A stretch of 64,000 nucleotides of DNA from Ruminococcaceae bacterium AM07-15. GTDB taxonomy: Bacteria > Bacillota > Clostridia > Oscillospirales > Butyricicoccaceae. The notes under the pieces were generated by a model, which was given only the letters and a program-made list of their open reading frames with translations, was not told the origin of the DNA and made no database searches. The translations under genes and the position numbers were made by a program. How positions within the stretch are numbered: the first letter of the stretch is position 1; every line of letters begins with the position of its first letter. Shown here piece by piece: positions 30,637 through 38,514 of the stretch. The stretch covers positions 1-64,000 of the forward strand of contig QUDE01000003.1 in NCBI GenBank assembly GCA_003477405.1. Direction: 5' to 3'.

Positions 30637-30990
30637 ATGAGCGAATTGACTTACACCCGCTGCGGAGATTACTACATCCCCGACCTGAAGCTGTCCGAGC
30701 AGCCGGAGGCCCCTATCGGCAAGTATGGCCGTATGCGGCAACGCTACCTGAAGGAACACCGGCCCAGCCTTTACAGCAGCTTGATTTTGAGCGAAAAGCT
30801 GTACCCGCACCTGTTGGAGATTGACCGGGCGGCGCGTGAACGGATGGACGCCATGCTGCCCCGCATGATGGAGGCGGCGGGCGTCACCGAGGGACTGAAA
30901 GCCCTTGACCCCATGCGCTGGGTGGGGCTGATAAATACGCTGAAAGCGCAGGCGGAGGAAATTATTCAAGACGAACTGATTTACAATTAG
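30637..30990 (+). CDS. TnpV-family transposon-encoded protein
   Basis: The 117-residue protein matches TnpV proteins that accompany serine recombinases of Tn4451-type elements (YTRCGDYYIPDL, GKYGRMRQRYLKEHRP, LYSSLILSEKL). The role is unknown, possibly recombination directionality. The start at 30,637 is preferred to 30,631 because AAGGAG is eight bases upstream of it. Confidence 0.8.
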   Translation: MSELTYTRCGDYYIPDLKLSEQPEAPIGKYGRMRQRYLKEHRPSLYSSLILSEKLYPHLLEIDRAARERMDAMLPRMMEAAGVTEGLKALDPMRWVGLINTLKAQAEEIIQDELIYN

Positions 30991-30992
30991 TT

Positions 30993-31022
30993 TTTAGGCA
31001 GAGGCTTTGGCCTCTGCCTAAA
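30993..31022 (+). terminator. Hairpin after tnpV
   Basis: Perfect stem TTAGGCAGAGGC / GCCTCTGCCTAA with TTTG loop. There is no downstream T-run; upstream TTTT would make it stronger on the minus strand. Confidence 0.6.
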
Positions 31023-31048
31023 TTCATAATTCCGACACGCTTTGCATC

Positions 31049-31077
31049 TTGTATTCTTCGAGATCAAGAAATATAAT
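31049..31077 (+). promoter_or_regulatory. Promoter of the HTH / two-component operon
   Basis: TTGTAT (31,049-31,054) and consensus TATAAT (31,072-31,077) with 17-bp spacing lie ahead of the small HTH gene. Confidence 0.7.
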
Positions 31078-31099
31078 GGATATATTGGAGGAATGTGAG

Positions 31100-31288
31100 A
31101 TGGAATACATGACTTTGAAAGAAGCTGGCGAAAAATGGGGCGTTTCCGCCCGTCAAATAAACTATTACTGCATAGCTGGCCGTATTCCCGGCGCTGTGAA
31201 AATGGCAACACTATGGTTAATTCCCAAAGATGCCAAAAAGCCGGTGGATGGCAGGACAAAGCAAGGGAGGGCTTTGAAACATGAATAG
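31100..31288 (+). CDS. Small helix-turn-helix DNA-binding protein
   Basis: The 62-residue protein is a single MerR/excisionase-type winged HTH (MTLKEAGEKWGVSARQINYY, then CIAGRIPGAVK and WLIPKDAKKP). It overlaps the response regulator gene by eight bases, so it is co-translated with the two-component system. It could be an excisionase-like directionality factor or a transcription regulator. Confidence 0.75.
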   Translation: MEYMTLKEAGEKWGVSARQINYYCIAGRIPGAVKMATLWLIPKDAKKPVDGRTKQGRALKHE

Positions 31289-31982
31289 TGTTTTGATTAT
31301 AGACGATGATAAGGAACTTTGTGCCTTGATGAAGAAATGCGTGGAACAGGAAAACTTGTCTGCGGTGGTGGCGCATGGCGGTTTAGAGGGCTTACGGCTG
31401 CTGGGAGAAAACAAAGGCACCTGTTGCCTGATTATTCTGGATGTGATGATGCCGGGTATGGACGGCTTTCAGGTATTGCAGAAAATCCGGGAGAAAAATA
31501 ATGTGCCGGTGCTGATGCTGACCGCCAAAAGCGACGAGGAAGATAAGGTTTCCGGCCTGCGGCTGGGGGCGGACGATTACCTGACAAAACCTTTCGGCAT
31601 TAACGAGCTGATGGCCCGCGTCAATTCCCTAATCCGGCGCTACACCACCCTAAATCCCGTGACCGGGAACGAGGCCGCCACCATGCTTCTGAAAGATATG
31701 GTGATTGATAAAGTCAATCGGACGGTGACTGTCCAAAATATCCCGGTAGAGCTAACCGGCAAGGAATTTGATTTGCTTCTGGTTTTGGCGTCCAATAAGG
31801 GACGGGTATTTACAAAAAAGCAACTTTACACGCAGGTATGGACGGAAGAATACGACTTTGACGATAACAATATCATGGCCTTTATCAGTAAACTACGGAA
31901 GAAGATTGAGCCAAATCCAGAACAGCCGTTTTATATCCAAACCGTCCGGGGTGTGGGGTATCGGTTCAATAAGGAGGCATGA
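31281..31982 (+). CDS. OmpR-family response regulator
   Basis: The 233-residue regulator has a receiver domain with the DDD acidic pocket near residues 7-9, phosphoacceptor Asp in LIILDVMMPGMDG (about 52) and Lys in LTKPFG. A C-terminal winged helix (VELTGKEFDLLLVLASNKG, QTVRGVGYRFNK) follows. It resembles regulators of cell-envelope and peptide-antibiotic responses. It is translationally coupled to the kinase gene. Confidence 0.92.
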   Translation: MNSVLIIDDDKELCALMKKCVEQENLSAVVAHGGLEGLRLLGENKGTCCLIILDVMMPGMDGFQVLQKIREKNNVPVLMLTAKSDEEDKVSGLRLGADDYLTKPFGINELMARVNSLIRRYTTLNPVTGNEAATMLLKDMVIDKVNRTVTVQNIPVELTGKEFDLLLVLASNKGRVFTKKQLYTQVWTEEYDFDDNNIMAFISKLRKKIEPNPEQPFYIQTVRGVGYRFNKEA

Positions 31983-31984
31983 GC

Positions 31985-32908
31985 ATGGAGTTAAATCTTT
32001 ATCTGCTGCTGGCCCTATTGATTGCCCTGCTGGTAATCGGCTACCTTTTGGCAAAACTTCACCGCGTCCGGGGCCAGCTTTCCATTATCAAAGACGCTCT
32101 GGCAGATATAAAGAACGGGAACTTGAACCGCCGTGTACTGGCGCGGGAAAGCGATCTGACGAAACAAATCTGCTATGACATCAACGAGATTGCTACGAGC
32201 AGCCAATCCCGACTGATACAGCAGAAGCAATCCGAGCAGGCTTATAAACGGCTTATGACAAGCCTTTCCCATGATGTGAAAACGCCGCTTGCCTCTCTGG
32301 TGGGCTATTTGGAAGCCGTGGAAAGCAAGATGGTGACAGGAGCCGAGCAGGAAGAATATATTCGGGTAGCTATGGAAAAAGCCCACCACCTGAAAGACTT
32401 TGTGACCGCCCTGTTTGAATGGGTGAAGCTGGATGCCGGGGAGCAGATTTTTCATTTTGAAGTCTGCGACCTGAACGAGCTTTCCCGCGACATCATGGCC
32501 GACTGGGTGCCGCTGCTGGAAAGTCACGATCTCACCTATGAAATTGAGATACCCGAAACAGAATACATGACGAGGGTTGACCCTACCGCCTACACCCGTA
32601 TTCTCAATAACCTGCTGCAAAATATCCTGACGCACAGCGGCGCAAGACAAGTGACCCTGACCGTGACCGAAACGGAGCAGCAGGCAAAAATCATAGTGAC
32701 TGATAACGGGAAAGGGATTTCCGCCGCTGATCTCCCCCATATCTTTGAGCGGATGTATCAATGCGACCACTCCCGATCTGCCAAAGGGAACGGGCTGGGC
32801 CTCTCCATTGCTAAGGAACTGGTAAGCGTCCATAAAGGAACCATCACGGCAGACAGTATCCTTGAAGCTGGAACAACATTTACCATCATACTTCCGAAAG
32901 CTCTGTGA
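31985..32908 (+). CDS. Sensor histidine kinase
   Basis: The 307-residue kinase has a single N-terminal membrane helix (about 4-24), no sizeable extracellular domain, a linker, the H-box MTSLSHDVKTPLASLVGY, and ATPase motifs NNLLQNILTHS, DNGKGI and KGNGLGLSIAKELV. Intramembrane-sensing kinases of this form usually work with an ABC transporter that detects the peptide. Start 31,985 is chosen over 31,979 for ribosome-site spacing. Confidence 0.9.
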   Translation: MELNLYLLLALLIALLVIGYLLAKLHRVRGQLSIIKDALADIKNGNLNRRVLARESDLTKQICYDINEIATSSQSRLIQQKQSEQAYKRLMTSLSHDVKTPLASLVGYLEAVESKMVTGAEQEEYIRVAMEKAHHLKDFVTALFEWVKLDAGEQIFHFEVCDLNELSRDIMADWVPLLESHDLTYEIEIPETEYMTRVDPTAYTRILNNLLQNILTHSGARQVTLTVTETEQQAKIIVTDNGKGISAADLPHIFERMYQCDHSRSAKGNGLGLSIAKELVSVHKGTITADSILEAGTTFTIILPKAL

Positions 32909-32926
32909 AATCACAGAGCTTTTTTT
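32897..32926 (+). terminator. Terminator after the kinase gene
   Basis: Stem AAAGCTCTGTGA / TCACAGAGCTTT spans the stop codon and is followed by a T-run. It separates the regulators from the transporter operon. Confidence 0.85.
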
Positions 32927-32942
32927 GAAAAAATTTTTTCTC

Positions 32943-32975
32943 GGCAAGGTTATGGCAAGGTTTGCCCTTTATAAT
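32943..32975 (+). promoter_or_regulatory. Response-regulator operator and promoter of the ABC operon
   Basis: Two exact GGCAAGGTT half-sites (32,943-32,951 and 32,954-32,962) repeat every 11 bp, one helical turn, and end eight bases before TATAAT (32,970-32,975). No good -35 is present, as expected for an activator-dependent OmpR-type promoter. Confidence 0.75.
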
Positions 32976-33000
32976 GGGAACCATGAAAGGAGGAAACCGC

Positions 33001-33768
33001 ATGACGATCATTGCAACTGAAATCCAGAAATGGAAGCGAAATAAGATTGTCTGGTGTATTCTGGCTCTGACGCTGCTGTTTGGAGCATTTGCGATTGAGC
33101 GGGCTTGCAGCATTGCAAGGAGCAGCCCCTACATGGATAGCTTTGGCGACCTTTACACACTGGCGTTTAAGAACCTGTCCAGCCTGTTCCTGCCGATCGT
33201 GCTGGGAATGTTCGCCACAACCTTGTTTTTTGACGAACACAAGAACGACACGCTGAAAGAACTGCTTATCATCCCGATCACAAAAGCGCAGCTATACTTT
33301 TCAAAAGTCGCTGTGGTGATCCTGATGTCCGTGGGGCTGTGCCTGATTACCTTTCTTTTGTGCGTTGTCGGCGGGCTGATTGCCGGGGGATTTCCCGATC
33401 TGAACGCCCATACACTGATGGATGCCGGCCTTTTGTATCTGGCGGGCGGGCTTCTGGTTCCCATAGCCATGCTTCCGATTGTATTTCTTGCCACGCTGTC
33501 AAAAGGATATATTCTGCCTATTGGTGCAACGCTGCTGTATCTGGTTCCCGTAGTCATTGCCCCGGCCTATCTTACGGGAATACACCCGCTGGCAAGCGTG
33601 ATGGGAATTTATCCCCATATTTCCGAAGCGGCCGCCGCTATGGTAGAAAGCCTGATGCAAGGCGTTTTGCCTAACACTTCGCCGCTTGTTTGTGCCGGTT
33701 CGCTGCTCCTGATCGGTGCCGCGTTTGCCGCCGCATCCGTCGTGGCTCTAAAAAAGCAATCTTACTGA
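33001..33768 (+). CDS. ABC exporter permease 1 (lantibiotic/bacitracin immunity type)
   Basis: The 255-residue integral membrane protein has about six hydrophobic segments and the pattern seen in NisE/NisG- or BcrB-like permeases (N-terminal cytoplasmic helix with EIQKWKRNKI, then FFDEHKNDTLKELLIIPITKAQLYFSK). It is the first gene of the transporter operon, with AAAGGAGG eight bases before ATG 33,001. Confidence 0.85.
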   Translation: MTIIATEIQKWKRNKIVWCILALTLLFGAFAIERACSIARSSPYMDSFGDLYTLAFKNLSSLFLPIVLGMFATTLFFDEHKNDTLKELLIIPITKAQLYFSKVAVVILMSVGLCLITFLLCVVGGLIAGGFPDLNAHTLMDAGLLYLAGGLLVPIAMLPIVFLATLSKGYILPIGATLLYLVPVVIAPAYLTGIHPLASVMGIYPHISEAAAAMVESLMQGVLPNTSPLVCAGSLLLIGAAFAAASVVALKKQSY

Positions 33769-33780
33769 AAGGAAAGACCT

Positions 33781-34206
33781 ATGAAACGATTGATTAGTTT
33801 ATTCCTCTGTGTTCTGTTCACTTTTTCACTTTGCGCCTGCCAGCAGGCCGCCCCATCTTCCAGCGAGGCCCCCGACCAGCAGGCCATTACAGAGGAAGCA
33901 ACCGAATACTTTAACCAGATGATGGATGGAGATTTTGAAACTTTCTTCAATGCACTGCCGCAGGGCGTACAGGACAACACTTCTGCGGAAGCGATACAGG
34001 AAACATGGGAGGAAGAAGCCGATAAGCTGGGCGGACTGCCGGAGGACGCTTCCCCGGAGGTGTCCTGTTATGTGCCGGAACACTCCGACCAAATCCGTGT
34101 TGAATTTGTCATTCCCTGTGAAAAGGGCGATTTCAAATTGTTCATCAACTATTCCCCGGATGGCAGCCTTTACAACTATGTCATTTGGAAAAATGAAGCA
34201 GAATAA
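33781..34206 (+). CDS. Lipoprotein in ABC exporter operon
   Basis: The 141-residue precursor has a lipobox (SLCAC, Cys at about 20) followed by a Ser/Glu-rich spacer. A small alpha/beta domain (TEYFNQMMDGDFETFFNALP, FKLFINYSPDGSLYNYVIW) resembles DUF3887-type modules. It may bind the peptide outside the cell, as NisI-like lipoproteins do, but no sequence match to NisI is seen. Confidence 0.75.
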   Translation: MKRLISLFLCVLFTFSLCACQQAAPSSSEAPDQQAITEEATEYFNQMMDGDFETFFNALPQGVQDNTSAEAIQETWEEEADKLGGLPEDASPEVSCYVPEHSDQIRVEFVIPCEKGDFKLFINYSPDGSLYNYVIWKNEAE

Positions 34207-34223
34207 GAAAGAGAGGCATCTTT

Positions 34224-35147
34224 ATGAGTGACTTTGTGATTGAAACCAAAAAGCTGACGAAAATTTACGGCGAGCAAACCGCCGTCAGCTCTGTGGATAT
34301 TCATGTGAAGCCGGGCCGGATTTACGGGCTTTTGGGCCGAAATGGAGCCGGTAAGACCACCATTATGAAAATGATTTTGGGCCTTACGCCAATCACTTCC
34401 GGCGAAGTGGATGTGTTAGGCCAGAACATCAAAGGCCATGAGAAACGCATTTATCCCCGTATTGGGGCTATCATCGAAACTCCCGGCTTTTACCCGAACC
34501 TGACCGGCACAGAAAACCTTGAAATCTTTGCGAAGCTACGCGGGACGCCCCGACCCAACGCCGTCAAGAACGCACTGGAAGTCGTGGGGCTTCCTTTCCG
34601 GGACAAAAAGCTGTTCAGCAAGTATTCTCTCGGTATGAAGCAGCGCCTCGGCATTGCCAACGCCATCCTGCATGACCCGGAGCTTTTGATCCTGGATGAA
34701 CCGACCAACGGGCTTGACCCCATCGGCATTGCCGAAGTGCGGAATTTTATCAAGGGTTTAAGCGTGGATCGCGGTAAAACCATCCTGATTTCCAGCCACA
34801 TTCTTTCCGAAATCGCACTTCTGGCAGATGATATTGGCATCATCGACCACGGCGTACTGCTGGAAGAAAGCAGCATGGAGGATTTGGAAAAGAAAAATCG
34901 GAAATACATCCAGCTTCAGGTGTCGGATGTCCCCAAAGCCTCACTGATTTTGGAACGGCAGTTCCATGTGACGGATTATGCGGTGCAGGACGAACATAAC
35001 CTGCGGCTCTATGACACCGCACTGGATATGGCAGCAATCAACAAGGCCCTTGTGGTGCAGGATGTGGCTGTAATCAGCTCCCAAATCTGCAATGATACCC
35101 TTGAGGACTATTTCAAGCAGATCACGGGGGGAGAGGGCATTGCTTAA
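34224..35147 (+). CDS. ABC exporter ATP-binding protein
   Basis: The 307-residue ATPase has Walker A LGRNGAGKTT near residue 38, signature YSLGMKQRLGIA, Walker B LLILDEPTNGLDP and the H-loop SSHILSE. A C-terminal extension typical of BcrA/NisF-type exporters follows. It energises the three permeases of the operon and overlaps the next gene. Confidence 0.92.
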   Translation: MSDFVIETKKLTKIYGEQTAVSSVDIHVKPGRIYGLLGRNGAGKTTIMKMILGLTPITSGEVDVLGQNIKGHEKRIYPRIGAIIETPGFYPNLTGTENLEIFAKLRGTPRPNAVKNALEVVGLPFRDKKLFSKYSLGMKQRLGIANAILHDPELLILDEPTNGLDPIGIAEVRNFIKGLSVDRGKTILISSHILSEIALLADDIGIIDHGVLLEESSMEDLEKKNRKYIQLQVSDVPKASLILERQFHVTDYAVQDEHNLRLYDTALDMAAINKALVVQDVAVISSQICNDTLEDYFKQITGGEGIA

Positions 35148-35871
35148 ACTGATACAGGTTGAATTTCTCAAGCTGCGCCGGAGAAAGTTTATCTGGCTCA
35201 TGCTGCTGGCAGCTCTGTTTATGCCGCTGGCCGCCGTGTTCTACTTTGCAAGTGTCAAGGGAACCGGCGTGGAACCCATCGAGTTTTACAAGTGGACGGC
35301 GTTCAGCTATACCCCGTGGATCATCCTGCCGGTGGTGCTGGGGATGCTGTGTACCATGCTGATGTATAACGAAAACCAATATGATATGCTCAAACAGCTC
35401 TGGATCGTGCCGGTCAATAAGATGGCGTACTTTTTCAGCAAATTTGCTGTGGTGCTGGTGTACTCGGTCTGCTTCATGCTGATTACCGCAGCCGCGTCCA
35501 TCCTTACCGGCGTACTGCCCGGCTATATTGCCTTTGACAGCGGGAGCGTCCTTTATCTTCTGCGGAAGTGTATGGAAATCTCTCTGCTGACCGCCTTTGC
35601 GGTACTGCCAATACTGGCGGCTGCCGCAGCGCAGAAGGGGTATATTCTTCCCGTCTGCCTGACGCTGGTTTATACATTCCTCGGCTTTATCCTCTTGATG
35701 GTGAATATGTACCTGCATCCGCTGTCCAGCATGACCGCCATTGTTATGCGGGATATTCCGGGTGTCGTAATTACCCAGCCACTCAATATTCCGGGGGCGT
35801 TCCTTTGCATAGGCGTGTGGGGCGTTGCTTCTGTCCTGCTGGCTGGGGCTGCTTTGAAAAAGAGAAAGTGA
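35140..35871 (+). CDS. ABC exporter permease 2
   Basis: The 243-residue permease has six predicted helices and the same N-terminal layout as permease 1 (LIQVEFLKLRRRKFIWLML, YNENQYDMLKQLWIVPVNK). It starts at TTG 35,140 inside the end of the ATPase gene, behind GGGGGAGAGGG. The frame is open upstream but runs inside the ATPase gene. Confidence 0.85.
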   Translation: MLKLIQVEFLKLRRRKFIWLMLLAALFMPLAAVFYFASVKGTGVEPIEFYKWTAFSYTPWIILPVVLGMLCTMLMYNENQYDMLKQLWIVPVNKMAYFFSKFAVVLVYSVCFMLITAAASILTGVLPGYIAFDSGSVLYLLRKCMEISLLTAFAVLPILAAAAAQKGYILPVCLTLVYTFLGFILLMVNMYLHPLSSMTAIVMRDIPGVVITQPLNIPGAFLCIGVWGVASVLLAGAALKKRK

Positions 35872-35883
35872 GGTGCATTTGAA

Positions 35884-36615
35884 ATGGAGCTTTTACTTTG
35901 GGCGGAGCGCCGGAAACTCCGCCGTTCCAAAATTTTGTGGATTGCCGGTTTTGCAACGGTCATGGTGGCGTTGATTGTCTTTGCACAGGGGCAGTTCACA
36001 TTTTATGAAAGCCGCTATATTGACGGTGCCGGATGGTTTATGACAGCGGCCCAATCCCTCGCCACCTTTTATGTGCTGCCTGCGGTCATTGCCCTGCTGG
36101 GAAGCTATATGATCTGCCGGGAGGAACAGGAGGACACCCTAAAATCCCTGCGGCTCATTCCCGTGGATGAAGTGAAGCTGACGCTCTCCAAAATGGTGCT
36201 TGCTCTGGTGTTCAGCGTCTTAATCTATCTTCTGCTTTTTGCGATTACCTTTCTCGTTGAGGCCGTTTTACACTTTGAAGCTCTTTCCATTGGCCTTGTT
36301 TTGGAAAACCTGAAAACATATCTTCTGGACGGGATTGGTGTGTTCCTTGCCATTTCTCCGATCATCGCTTTGGTGGCCCGGATGAAAAAGGGTTACTGGC
36401 TGGCGCTGGTATTTGCTGAAATTTATTCGTTCGCCGGACTGTTCGCAAGTATGTCCAGCCAGCTAAAAACGGTGTATCCCATGACAGCCGTTTTCAATAT
36501 CTCCGGCTATTACGATGCAAATATGGTTCAGGTTTTCATTGGTATCATAGTTCTGCTGGCCTGTGCTGCTCTGGCGCTTTTCATTCTGAAAGGGCTGAAC
36601 AGGAAAGCAAAATAA
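35884..36615 (+). CDS. ABC exporter permease 3
   Basis: The 243-residue permease, with about six helices, begins MELLLWAERRKLRRSKILW and has the paralogous segment CREEQEDTLKSLRLIPVDEVKL. Three different permease subunits with one ATPase is more than the usual two of NisFEG-like systems, so assembly may be alternative or regulated. Confidence 0.85.
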   Translation: MELLLWAERRKLRRSKILWIAGFATVMVALIVFAQGQFTFYESRYIDGAGWFMTAAQSLATFYVLPAVIALLGSYMICREEQEDTLKSLRLIPVDEVKLTLSKMVLALVFSVLIYLLLFAITFLVEAVLHFEALSIGLVLENLKTYLLDGIGVFLAISPIIALVARMKKGYWLALVFAEIYSFAGLFASMSSQLKTVYPMTAVFNISGYYDANMVQVFIGIIVLLACAALALFILKGLNRKAK

Positions 36616-36791
36616 TTAGTTTTACCTGCCGGACGACGGCAAAAGAAAAAAAGCCGTCGTTCAGTAGGCAATCATCATGCCATCATTATATATCGCGGCG
36701 GCTTTGACAAAGTCAAGGCCGCCGTTCCTTATTCCCTCAACGAAGGAGTGACGCCCATACGCTGACACGGCGGCTTTAGGAGGGAGCCGCC

Positions 36792-36905
36792 ATGAAGCAC
36801 ACTGACCGCCAACAAATTCAGACGATATTTGCACTATCGTCAAAAAAAGCCCGGCCACTGAACCGGCTCCGTCTGGCAGCCAGTGCGAAAATTGTCACAA
36901 TGTAA
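36792..36905 (+). CDS. Possible small ORF, 37 residues
   Basis: ATG with TAGGAGGG nine bases upstream opens a 37-codon frame rich in Lys/Arg (MKHTDRQQIQTIFALSSKKA). It is too short for family recognition. It could be a leader peptide or a small DNA-associated protein, or chance. Confidence 0.3.
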   Translation: MKHTDRQQIQTIFALSSKKARPLNRLRLAASAKIVTM

Positions 36906-37030
36906 CTGAATACCGTATTTTTTGCGCTCGAATAGCTTCATGCTGTCCGGGCGTTTTTTCATACCTGTGGGGCCGGAACATCGGGCCAACATGGCCCGAA
37001 CCTTGCCCCCGGTGCCGTTCCCCGCCACCC

Positions 37031-37060
37031 CGTTCAGATTTTCCCGCAAAAATCTGAACG
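37031..37060 (+). promoter_or_regulatory. Leader hairpin abutting the ribosome site
   Basis: CGTTCAGATTTT / AAAATCTGAACG forms a 12-bp perfect stem with a 6-nt loop directly against GAGGAAAGG of the next gene. It may control translation. Confidence 0.55.
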
Positions 37061-37072
37061 GAGGAAAGGCCG

Positions 37073-37486
37073 ATGGAAGTCACCATCAATTACAACGGAC
37101 AAGCTGTGGCCGTGGAAGTCACGCTGGAAGTCTATGAATTTCTTGACCGGGCCGACCACAAAGCCGAGAACCTGTCCCATGAGCAGCGGCGGCATTGGGA
37201 TGGCCGGGAGTTTGACGAATACATAGTTGCTACCGAGGGCGTGGGCATCTACGGCGAAACGCCGGAGGAATACCTTTGCCGCATGGAAACGCTGGGCGAG
37301 CTGATGGCCGTCCTGGACACCTGCACCGAGGCCCAGCGCCGCCGGTTCCTGCTCTATGCCCTGGACGGGCTGACCCTTGCGGAGATCGGAACGGTGTGCG
37401 GCTGCTCCAAAGTATCCGTCTATGAGAGCATTGACGCGGTTCGGAAAAAATTTTTGAAATTCTTTGCGAACTACCCTAACGAATGA
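37073..37486 (+). CDS. Sigma-70 region 4-like regulator A
   Basis: The 137-residue protein has a C-terminal HTH like sigma-70 region 4 (RRRFLLYALDGLTLAEIGTV, CGCSKVSVYESIDAVRKKFLKF), preceded by an acidic N-terminal domain without region 2. It is therefore unlikely to be a complete sigma factor; a promoter-targeting cofactor or regulator is more likely. It is the first of four such genes. Confidence 0.7.
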   Translation: MEVTINYNGQAVAVEVTLEVYEFLDRADHKAENLSHEQRRHWDGREFDEYIVATEGVGIYGETPEEYLCRMETLGELMAVLDTCTEAQRRRFLLYALDGLTLAEIGTVCGCSKVSVYESIDAVRKKFLKFFANYPNE

Positions 37487-37589
37487 CCCCTTTTCGGGCT
37501 ACCAAGTGAAAGGGATTGTTTCCCTTATCCCAGTGAGAGGCGGACAGCGGACAAGCTGCCCGCCTCTCCCATTTTCAGGAGGTAAGCCT

Positions 37590-38042
37590 ATGAAAACAAT
37601 CAATCTGCGGTGGATTTATCCCCACTACCGGTATGACGAGTTTGTGGAGGTCAGCGATGAGGTTTGGGAGGTTATGCGGCAGGCCCAGCGCGAGATGAAC
37701 AACTATGAGCGCCGGAAGGTCTACCACCACGCCTACTACTCCCTGGACGCATATAGCTGGACGGAGAACTACGCGCTGGAACACGGCAGATCGTCAGAGG
37801 AAATCATTTTGGAGCGCGAGGAACGGGCCGCCCATCTGCGGCTGCTGGCTGCCTTGCCGGAGGCCCTGGCCCATGCCACCCCCACACAGGCCCGCCGCGT
37901 CCGGGCCTACTACATCGCCGGTATCAGCCAGCCGGAAATCTCCCGGAGGGAGGGCGTAGACAGCAGCAAGGTTAGCGTTGCCATCCGTCGGGGCCTGCGG
38001 AATATGCGCCGCTGCTATGACTGCCTTTTTCCGGCAGAGTGA
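37590..38042 (+). CDS. Sigma-70 region 4-like regulator B
   Basis: The 150-residue protein starts MKTINLRWIYPHYRYDEFVEVSDEVWEV and ends with an HTH (PTQARRVRAYYIAGISQPEI, SRREGVDSSKVSVAIRRGL). It shares its N-terminal signature with the next two genes. An AGGAGG site precedes it, and a hairpin with GAGAGGCGG / CCGCCTCTC (37,535-37,568) lies in its leader. Confidence 0.72.
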   Translation: MKTINLRWIYPHYRYDEFVEVSDEVWEVMRQAQREMNNYERRKVYHHAYYSLDAYSWTENYALEHGRSSEEIILEREERAAHLRLLAALPEALAHATPTQARRVRAYYIAGISQPEISRREGVDSSKVSVAIRRGLRNMRRCYDCLFPAE

Positions 38043-38052
38043 GGGCGTGCCT

Positions 38053-38514
38053 ATGCAGACCATCAACCTCAAGCAATATTACCCGTTCTGCACCGAGGAC
38101 ACCTTTGTGGAGGTGTCGGATGAAATTGTCGAGGCGTTCCTGCTGGACAAGCGGGCCGAAGCCGCCAGGGAGCGCAAGATGTACCGCTACAAGGCGTTTT
38201 ATTCCCTTGACTGCAATGATGGGATTGAGAACGCCGCCATTGGCTGGGCGCAGCCATCGCCGGAGGATTGCCTGATGGAAAAGGAGGCGCAGGCCGAATA
38301 TGCTGAACTGCTCCGGCGGCTCTATGAGGCCATTTCCTCTCTGACCCCAGCGCAGGCCCGCCGCGTCCATGCCCGGTATATGCTGGGGATGAAAGTGAAG
38401 GACATTGCCGCGATGGAGGGCATTACCCCATCCCAGGCCGGGAAGTCCATCCATGCGGCGCTCCGGCGTCTGCGCCGGTACTTCATACGCCGGAAATGGA
38501 CAAGCGGCCTATGA
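38053..38514 (+). CDS. Sigma-70 region 4-like regulator C
   Basis: The 153-residue paralogue starts MQTINLKQYYPFCTEDTFVEVSDEI and has HTH PAQARRVHARYMLGMKVKDI, AAMEGITPSQAGKSIHAAL. It begins 10 bp after regulator B and overlaps regulator D by four bases. Similarity to B and D over the whole length suggests tandem duplication. Confidence 0.72.
   Translation: MQTINLKQYYPFCTEDTFVEVSDEIVEAFLLDKRAEAARERKMYRYKAFYSLDCNDGIENAAIGWAQPSPEDCLMEKEAQAEYAELLRRLYEAISSLTPAQARRVHARYMLGMKVKDIAAMEGITPSQAGKSIHAALRRLRRYFIRRKWTSGL

Larger units (their letters stand above)
36616..37072 (+). other. Structured intergenic region before the sigma-like genes
   Basis: About 450 bp hold at least three hairpins: GACGACGGC / GCCGTCGTTC near 36,626-36,660, a near-perfect 13-bp stem with 3-nt loop at 36,696-36,724, and a perfect 12-bp stem at 37,031-37,060. 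A possible 37-codon ORF is at 36,792. The region follows the ABC operon and probably contains its end and the leader of the next operon. Confidence 0.55.
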
